This document shows, piece after piece, positions 57,900 through 64,000 of a stretch of 64,000 bases of DNA (position 1 is its first letter; every line of letters starts with the position of its first letter). The translations under genes and the position numbers were made by a program. The notes under the pieces are model-generated. The model saw only the letters and a program-made list of their open reading frames with translations, searched no databases and was not told the origin of the DNA. Origin of the DNA: Cephalopachus bancanus (Eukaryota; Chordata; Mammalia; Primates; Tarsiidae); NCBI GenBank assembly GCA_027257055.1, contig JAPVLO010000519.1:744001-808000 (forward strand), read 5' to 3'.

Positions 57900-58850
57900 T
57901 TCTCTTCACTTTTGTATTTATATATGTATTTTTATTTCTGTGAGTGCTCTGTATGCTCTGTTAGTTCTGTGCTTGCTGGTACTATTGTGATGGGTTTGAC
58001 CATTTTTTGTTTGTTTGTTTGTTTTCTAGATTCATCACATTCATGAGTGTCTCCTGAAGGGCTGGTCTGAAGGAGGCATATTCTCTTAGTGATTGGATGT
58101 CTGAGGAGGATTTTAATTCTCCGTCACTGATGAAACTTATCTTGGTGGAGTAGGAAATTCTTGACTGGAATTGCTTATCTTTAAGAATATTAAAAATTGG
58201 ACTCCTGTCCTTTCTGGCTTGTAGCATTTCTGTTGATAAGGCTGGAGCAATTCTGATGGGTCTTTCCCAGTAGGTAGTCTGGCCTTTCACTCTTGCTGCC
58301 TTAGGATATTTTCTTTCCTGCTTACTTTGTGGAGGTGGATTATCATATGTCTTGGGGCTGATCTTCTCATGTGATGCCTTGTGGGGGTTCTCTGAATATT
58401 TTGTGCTTGTATGGTCATCTCTTTAGTGAGATGTGGAAAGTTTTCTTGGTTGATCTTATGGAATGTTTCTTCCATTGTATTCTTTTTTATCCTTCTGCTT
58501 CAGGGATACCAATCAGGCATAGATTTGGCTTGTTGACATAGTCCCACATCTCTCAGAGTCTTTGCTCCTTCCTTTTGAGCTTTTTAAATAATATTTTGGA
58601 CAGACTGGGTTAATTCCATATTTTGGTCTTAAAGCTCTGAAATTCTTTCCTCTGCTTGGTTGATCCTGCTTTCTATGCTTGTTACTGTATTTTTTATTTC
58701 CAGGGTGGAGTTCTTAATTTCCAGTGTTTCAGAATGGGCTTTTCTGAAATTGGCCAACTCTGTTTTTATTTTCTGTAAGATTTTGGTGAGTTTTGCTTCT
58801 AGTTTCTCTTGTTTCTCTCTGTTCACTTTAGTCGTTCATTCTCTGATTTC
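57900..58850 (-). pseudogene. L1-I ORF1 remnant
   Basis: Pieces at 58629-58826 (coiled coil: 'RINQAEERISEL' end), 58287-58475 ('EETFHKINQENFPHLTKE', 'RRSAPRHMIIHLHK') and 57982-58290 ('RPIRIAPALSTE', 'STKISFISDGELKSSSD'). Frameshifts between pieces. Confidence 0.85.
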
Positions 58851-59965
58851 TGTGACTGTTATCTGGTACAGGATGTTCCCTGGGTTTTCCCTTGTTTGTG
58901 CTCTGATAGCTGCTTTTTTGAGTACTCTCTCTTTAGGGCTCTGAGGGTTGCCTATGTTTTTTCATTGATTTTTTTTTTTTCTCATTTATGACAGGCCTCT
59001 CTTCCCTGTCTGTAATTATTTTGCTGTTGTTGTTCTCTGAAGCTAGGTGATGACCCACTGCTATAAGGACATTTATGTGGTTCAATGTAAGTTACTCAGT
59101 GAGAAAGGCAGGGGCATTTACTTCTTCTCCTTGCTTCACACAGTGGTAGGTTTCTCATCTGTAGAATTTTTTTTCTCCCATTATTAATCTAGGGTTAGTT
59201 TTCAGCCCCTACTGCTAGCACTCCATGGGGAGCTTGGGAAATGGGGCCCCCACCTGCTATATGCAGTTTACAGTCCAGAAGGCTTTTCACCAAGAAAGCC
59301 TCCAGGTGTCTTTTATGTTGCTTCTTCCCTGTTCAAGTCCACACTCTTCTCTTGAAAAATAAATGAGTTCTGTGCCACGGGGGAGTCTGCCCTGTAGACA
59401 CACAGGGTTTGGAGGTGATTCTTTCTAATGTGACTGGAAAGATGGCCACCTGTTTAGCAGTGGGTGCCAGTCAGGATTCCTCTGCAGGCAAGTTTTTCCT
59501 GCCTGGGAACTGGCCACAGGGTTCCTCTGGTAGAAGCCATGCTCACTGTGGCTGACCATGTGCAAGTTTTGTTCCCCATTCCACTTGAACTCTGGTTGCC
59601 CACTGCTGTGCCCTGACTAGAAGTCCTTTCACATGAGACCTATGATTTTCATACAGCTATGAGGGAGTGAACCAATCCAAAGTGTCTTAGAATCTCTCAC
59701 CTACTCTCTTTCACAGCAGGACTTCAGTTCTTGCGTGAGCCTGGTGCATGGTGGGGGGTGGGACACCTATAGTCCTACCTGCATCTGCCATTGCTTTCTG
59801 GTTTCTATGTGTTCAAAGAGACCTTTGCTAGGTGCAGGGTGTTTCACCCTTTCAAACTATTTGGGATGTTTCTGTCTATCAACTGCTAGGTCCTTACTCT
59901 CTGCCTTACTTCATGAGAGAGGTGCTGGTCTGCTGCTCCATGGTAGCCATCTTGGATCTTCCTCC
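58851..59965 (-). promoter_or_regulatory. L1-I 5' UTR / promoter region
   Basis: About 1.1 kb of leader, GC-richer towards the 5' end. The open frames here (for example 59735-60046) are chance frames. A YY1-type 'gccatcttg' (plus-strand view) lies at 59946-59954, 11 bp from the element end. Confidence 0.65.
59946..59954 (-). promoter_or_regulatory. YY1-type site at L1-I 5' end
   Basis: Reads 'caagatggc' in L1 sense, at the same place as in L1-B and L1-G. The position supports the call of a full-length 5' end. Confidence 0.6.
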
Positions 59966-59979
59966 ATTAGCTGTCATTT

Positions 59980-61615
59980 TGCTTCTAAGCCAGGGCATGG
60001 CTGCACAGCAGGGGGAGTAAATAATCAGAAAATATTCTCTCTGTAGAAATCAATTTACATCTTTGTGGGTTTGTTCTCTGTTAGAGACTAGCTGCTCATT
60101 GATATTTCATTGAAGTTGTTTGAGTTAAGTCCTCCATTTCACTTCCACATAAGCCCCTGAGGTTATTTTGATACTGTATTAAGTAACTCAATCAATCAAT
60201 GTATCAATATGCAATATACTACTCACATAGAGAACTGGAGCCAGGACTTTAAGGCAAAAGGAATATCTTTTCTTTTTGCCATTTTAAATTTCTTTCTCTA
60301 ATGACAAGAAGTATTATTAACTCTTCATTGGTCACAGGGTTTTCATATCATTATCATTGCCAAAAGATATAAACCAGCATATTTTTACAAGTTTTATCTA
60401 TGCCTGCTCCAGTTATGTTGCTTATTACTGGACAACTTAATATTAAGTGATGTGCAATTGGTTTTCTTTTACTCTCTCAGCCTGAAATGCAAGTCACCCT
60501 TTCCAATGAGTAAACATTTTCCCCTCAATAGACCTTGCAGTGACCTTGGAATGACTCCTCTCTATTTGGAAGTAATGATACTCTGGTCCCATTAATCTTG
60601 CCGGTGATGTTTTCTGGCCTCCTGTAATGGTTATCAACCCTTGAGTTGCTCTAAGGAAATGAAGCATTATGCAAATTTACACCCATTCCACCAAGGTCAA
60701 CCTTTTCAGGACTTACCCAGAAAGAATAATGCTGCATTCATGCTTACCCCTGCTTTATGAATGAAACCTCTCAGGAGCTCTGTTGCCCTTATTCATTTTG
60801 CACTGTAGCCTGTGTGACCTTCCCTGAGAGGGCTCCTTTGCAGTGTAATTATGATTACAAATCCAGTGTTGTAAGTTAATGTCACACATCAGCATAGGCA
60901 TTTAGGGTACAGATAGGATTAAGGCAAAAAAGTACCTTTTTCCCCCTAAAGTATTTAGGATATTTATTTGGCTCTTAAAATAAGTACTCTGAAAGGCAAA
61001 ACCTCACTCAGCCACATTAGGCTAAGCACTTTAAAAGAGAGAAGCAATTTTTCTTACACTCTTTACTTTTAGAATGGTTACATGCTTGTAAACTGTTAAA
61101 GGATGATTGGAAGCTTCATTTCTGAGAGGCTTTTATAAAGTTCTGTTGTGTCAGGATGGGCAAAATTAATCTGTTCTAGAATATGATTTTCAACCTTTTA
61201 TAATTAGTCAAAAAGTATTATAAAGAAATGTTCAGCTTTAAGAACAACAGATATTTGACAAGTAAGAGGTCATTATTTGCATTTCAAAAGTGTTCTTTAG
61301 TTGGCTAAGGAATTATAGGAAGTCTCTTGAACTCTATAGTGCATCTCTGCAAATTATTAAATGTTTGACAGAAAGGCTGATGAGCAGAAAAAAGCATTAG
61401 GAACCACTATGAACTGAAGAATAAAAATATAACAAAAAAGGAAGTTATAATGTGTTCAACAGAATATTGTACTCAATTTAAAAATACTGATTTATATACA
61501 ACTTTTGAGAAACTCACCTCCTATGTTGAGACTTCTTATCCAGGTTAAGTGCTTTGGCAATACCAAGGCCTGATGACATGTATCAATTTGAGATTAGTAT
61601 CAAACATCTTAACTG
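59980..61615. other. Unique island, possible conserved noncoding DNA
   Basis: Largest repeat-poor stretch in the window with balanced composition between about 60440 and 60950. It contains an octamer 'atgcaaat' (60669-60676) and a homeobox-like 'gtaattatgattacaaat' (about 60845-60862). No coding frame. Whether it is conserved cannot be told from one sequence. Confidence 0.4.
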
Positions 61616-61870
61616 GTTACACTGGTTAGAAGAATAACCTTAGAGGTACACTTGATTTGGAGCCTAGATTTCTACTTACTAGCTTTCTGAACTTGGGCAA
61701 ATAACCTCACCTCTAAGTTTTGTCATCTGTAACGTGGGACAGTATTAATATAATCTCATTATGACTGCTATGATGATTAAATGACCTAATTCATTTAAAG
61801 TGGTTGGCATGATTCCTGGACCATAGTGACTATTTAATAAGTATTTGATATTATCACTATCATCACTTTT
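61616..61870 (+). repeat. MIR SINE
   Basis: 'tctgaacttgggcaaataac' core followed by 'cacctctaagttttgtcatc' and the 3' part 'ggaccatagtgactatttaa'. Old MIR, partly decayed. Confidence 0.75.
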
Positions 61871-61884
61871 AAATGTATTGCCAA

Positions 61885-62196
61885 GCCGGGCTCGGTGGCT
61901 TAGCCTGTAATCCCGCACCTTGGGAGGCTGAGGTGAGTGGATTGCCTGAAACCATGGGTTTGAGACCCGCCTGGGCATCTTGGTGCGACCTCATCTCTGC
62001 AATAAATCAAAAAATTAGCCAGGTGTGGTAGCGCGCACCGTTGTTCCAGCTACTTGGAAGGCTGAGGTGGAAGGATCGCCGGAGCTCAGCAAGTCGAGGC
62101 TGCGGTGGCCAGGAGCGGCCACTGCACTCTAGTCTGAGCGACTGAGTGAGACTCCAACTCAAAAAAAAAGAAATAAAAATAAATAAATAAATAGAT
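61885..62196 (+). mobile_element. Alu (tarsier-like type), dimeric
   Basis: Full dimer starting 'gccgggctcggtggct'. The A tail has grown into an (AAAT)n run with one GAT. Perfect 12-bp duplication 'aaatgtattgcc' at 61871-61882 and 62197-62208. Two extra bases 'aa' stand before the Alu. Confidence 0.93.
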
Positions 62197-62239
62197 AAAT
62201 GTATTGCCTTATTTTTACAGTACAGTACTTTCTAAGATG

Positions 62240-62410
62240 ATAATCCTGAAATTCACCTATATCAAAATTACCTGGAGTCTTTTTTACAGCATAGGCCTCT
62301 GGGGCCCACCTCCAGAACTTCTGATTCAGAAAGTCTGAGGTGAGGTCTGAGAATCTGCGTTTCTTCAAGCAGCTGCTGCAGGTTCAGAGACCACACTTTG
62401 AGAACCACTG
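62240..62410 (-). mobile_element. MER5A-like hAT element
   Basis: 'atcaaaattacctggagtct', 'gggcccacctccagaacttc', 'tgattcaga' and the end 'tttgagaaccactg' are the reverse of a MER5A-type hAT-Charlie element (inverted repeat 'cagtggttctcaaa'). The left end is decayed. Confidence 0.8.
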
Positions 62411-62776
62411 TTCTAGGGCACTCAGAGCAGGTCTCAATGTACCTCTTTTGTGAATTGGAAAAAAATCAAATGATACATTGAACAATTTGAACTGATGATA
62501 TATAATCAGAAAGAATCTTTTTACTGCTGATTAAAAAAATCTAAGTAGATGTGGACTTAGAAAATACTCTCGCTTAAACAATTTGTCAGTTATTAAGGCT
62601 TTAAAGTTCATGCTTTGGCATTGCTAAGATAATTTCCTAAATAAAAAAAAAATTTAAATGGGCTCAGTCATCCATTCCAGGTAAAAACACAAATAACAAG
62701 AGCTTTGATGGCTTTATAAAAAACAGGATATAGTAGCTGAAGAAACTTTTCAGTTTTGAGATAGTGTAGACTTGGT
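62411..62776. other. Unassigned intergenic sequence
   Basis: Between the MER5A-like element and L1-J; nothing recognised. Confidence 0.45.
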
Positions 62777-62791
62777 GATTTTCTTTTTCTT

Positions 62792-63340
62792 TTTTTTCCT
62801 TTTTATTATTATTTTTTATTATGAAGATGTGGGGTACAATTCAGGGTTAGGTATACAAACATTGATTATGCAGGTACCCTTGTTGATGAGTTATGCCCCC
62901 TCTCACCTAGCAGTTCCCCTCAACTGCCAATCCCACTCCCCAACCCCTGACATTTCCCATTACTGCCAAACACTTTCTTAAAGTATTAAAATTGTTCAAG
63001 GTCCACTTATGAGTGAGAACATATGGTACTCTGTTCTTTGTTTCTGGATAAAACAAACAATAAGAGATACTGGCGAGGCTGTGGAAATAAAGGAACCCTT
63101 CTACACTGCTGGTGGGAATGCAAACTAACTAGTGCAACCACTTTGGAAGACAGTATGGTGACTTCTGAAAGAACTAGAAATTGACTTTCCATATGACCCA
63201 GCAATTCCCATATTGGGAATATACCCGGAGGAACTCAAATCATTCTACAAAAAAGATACCTGCATACGTATGTTTGTTGCAGCTCTATTCACAATAGCAA
63301 AAACATGGAACCAACCATGTTGCCCATCTAACCTGGGCTG
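62792..63340 (-). mobile_element. L1-J: short twin-primed L1
   Basis: 62792-63046 is a minus-strand L1 3' UTR with the T-rich tail at the left. 63047-63340 is ORF2 end in the opposite (plus) direction. A perfect 15-bp duplication 'gattttctttttctt' at 62777-62791 and 63341-63355 encloses both. About 100 bp of L1 is missing at the inner junction. This is the standard outcome of twin priming. Confidence 0.93.
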
Positions 63341-63355
63341 GATTTTCTTTTTCTT

Positions 63356-64000
63356 GCTTCTATCTTATGGAAAGAATGAGGGAAAAAAATCTCTGAAAGA
63401 AAAGAATTGAAATCTGTGAGAGATGGCTTCGGAATCACTCTATCAACAAAGGCAGTTACATAAATAATTTCTGAATCTAGAAATATGTATGCTGAGAGAA
63501 ACTTAAGGCCTTTTGTGGCCAAACCGGTATAAAATGTTAGAATGATGTATTCACTCTAGTCATTGTTTTGCTATATGATAATAATCTAGGGCAATTAGAA
63601 AATAAATTTCTACCCAAACGCTAGAGATGAAACCAGGGTTAGATAAAACTATGATTGATAATGCTTAAGAGAGAGAGAGCAAAAAGAGCCTGATTTGACC
63701 TAGAGTTAGTTAAAATTCCTCTGAAGTCCAGGGAAAAAATAGGGTTTTATCTTCCATATATTCCCCAAATTTTAGGGAATAAAATAAATATAAAATACTA
63801 AAAATGATAAGTTAAGCACTGGAAATTTAAATTTATGGAAGTAAAACAAAATAATTTAGAAATAAAAATCTTCAGAAATTTCCATGTGAAAAAAGTTGCA
63901 AAAAAAATAAGAAGCAAGGAAAAAAACTAAGGAATGCAGTTTCATTGTCCATCCTCAAAAAGCAAACACATTTTAGATTAATTTTTATTTTCTGGGAGAC
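63356..64000. other. Unassigned intergenic sequence, window end
   Basis: AT-rich, with a short GA run at about 63670. No gene or repeat family recognised. Confidence 0.45.

Larger units (their letters stand above)
53835..59965 (-). mobile_element. L1-I: full-length L1 with target-site duplication
   Basis: Minus-strand L1 of about 6.13 kb. The 3' tail side is at 53835 ('aaaaaaattttata'), then 3' UTR, ORF2 (about 54170-57850), ORF1 (about 57900-58850) and 5' UTR to 59965. The duplication is 'attagctatcattt' (53821-53834) and 'attagctgtcattt' (59966-59979), one mismatch. More decayed than L1-G. A long GT run has expanded within ORF2. Confidence 0.92.

Noticed and set aside
59735..60046. 103-codon Cys/Ser-rich secreted-like frame
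   Set aside because: It is antisense in the L1-I 5' UTR and crosses the L1 end into flanking DNA.
1..64000. CRISPR array, tRNA/rRNA genes, bacterial-type operons
   Set aside because: No regularly spaced repeats of that kind, no cloverleaf with A/B boxes outside SINEs, and the content is wholly mammalian repeat DNA.

Overview
This is mammalian nuclear DNA, and the repeats point to a primate. It holds dimeric 7SL-derived Alu elements, several L1 LINEs of 5-6 kb or more, MaLR-type LTRs, MIR, Tigger1/mariner/hAT fossils and microsatellites. I see no host protein-coding gene, no tRNA or rRNA gene and no CRISPR. Every long open frame is an L1 or transposase remnant, or a shadow of one. The Alu copies share a sequence type that is neither the usual simian AluJ/S/Y nor the lemur/galago type I know: a 3' end of 'gactccaactc', a left arm with 'gtgagtggattgcctgag', and a 'ctacaataaatcaaaaa' linker. 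With the L1 lineage this makes a tarsier the most likely source; that is inference, not proof.

Layout: 1-2.5 kb is an old L1 tail, a Tigger1 DNA transposon carrying a 574-bp mariner and an Alu, then an MLT1-type LTR. 2.6-7.86 kb is a minus-strand L1 with a complete 5' end but no 3' end. 8.1-9 kb holds an MLT1 LTR and a MIR. 9.09-20.36 kb is a second mariner/Tigger1 composite split by a 9.4-kb L1 insertion (10.13-19.55 kb). That L1 itself hosts a twin-primed L1, a tiny retroposed LTR transcript, an inverted L1 scrap and an Alu. 20.5-22.5 kb holds two old minus-strand L1 tails. 22.7-28.5 kb is a plus-strand L1 that lost most of its endonuclease domain. 28.7-30.5 kb is mostly unique. 30.6-34.2 kb is an old plus-strand L1 hosting two Alus and a hAT element. 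34.2-39.2 kb holds unique DNA, a TG/GA microsatellite, a mariner fragment fused to an L1 fragment, an MLT1 LTR and two Alus.

39.2-51.5 kb is a head-to-tail pair of young L1s. The first is full length, and its ORF1 keeps the reading frame with only two stop codons. The second is 5'-truncated and is interrupted by a class II (ERVK-like) solo LTR that is itself interrupted by an Alu. 51.5-53.8 kb is unique DNA with an unexplained 260-bp direct repeat. 53.8-60.0 kb is a full-length minus-strand L1 with a target-site duplication. 60.0-64.0 kb is mainly unique DNA with a MIR, an Alu, a MER5A-like hAT element and a short twin-primed L1.

The elements do not form a functional pathway. The useful content is stratigraphy: who inserted into whom, by which mechanism, and which junctions do not fit a simple insertion. 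All L1 ORF2 copies are broken, so none looks able to move. No previously undescribed functional system is evident. The most unusual structures are the 86-bp LTR-transcript retrocopy, the mariner-in-Tigger1 composite present twice, the tandem L1 pair and the unexplained 52-53 kb repeat.
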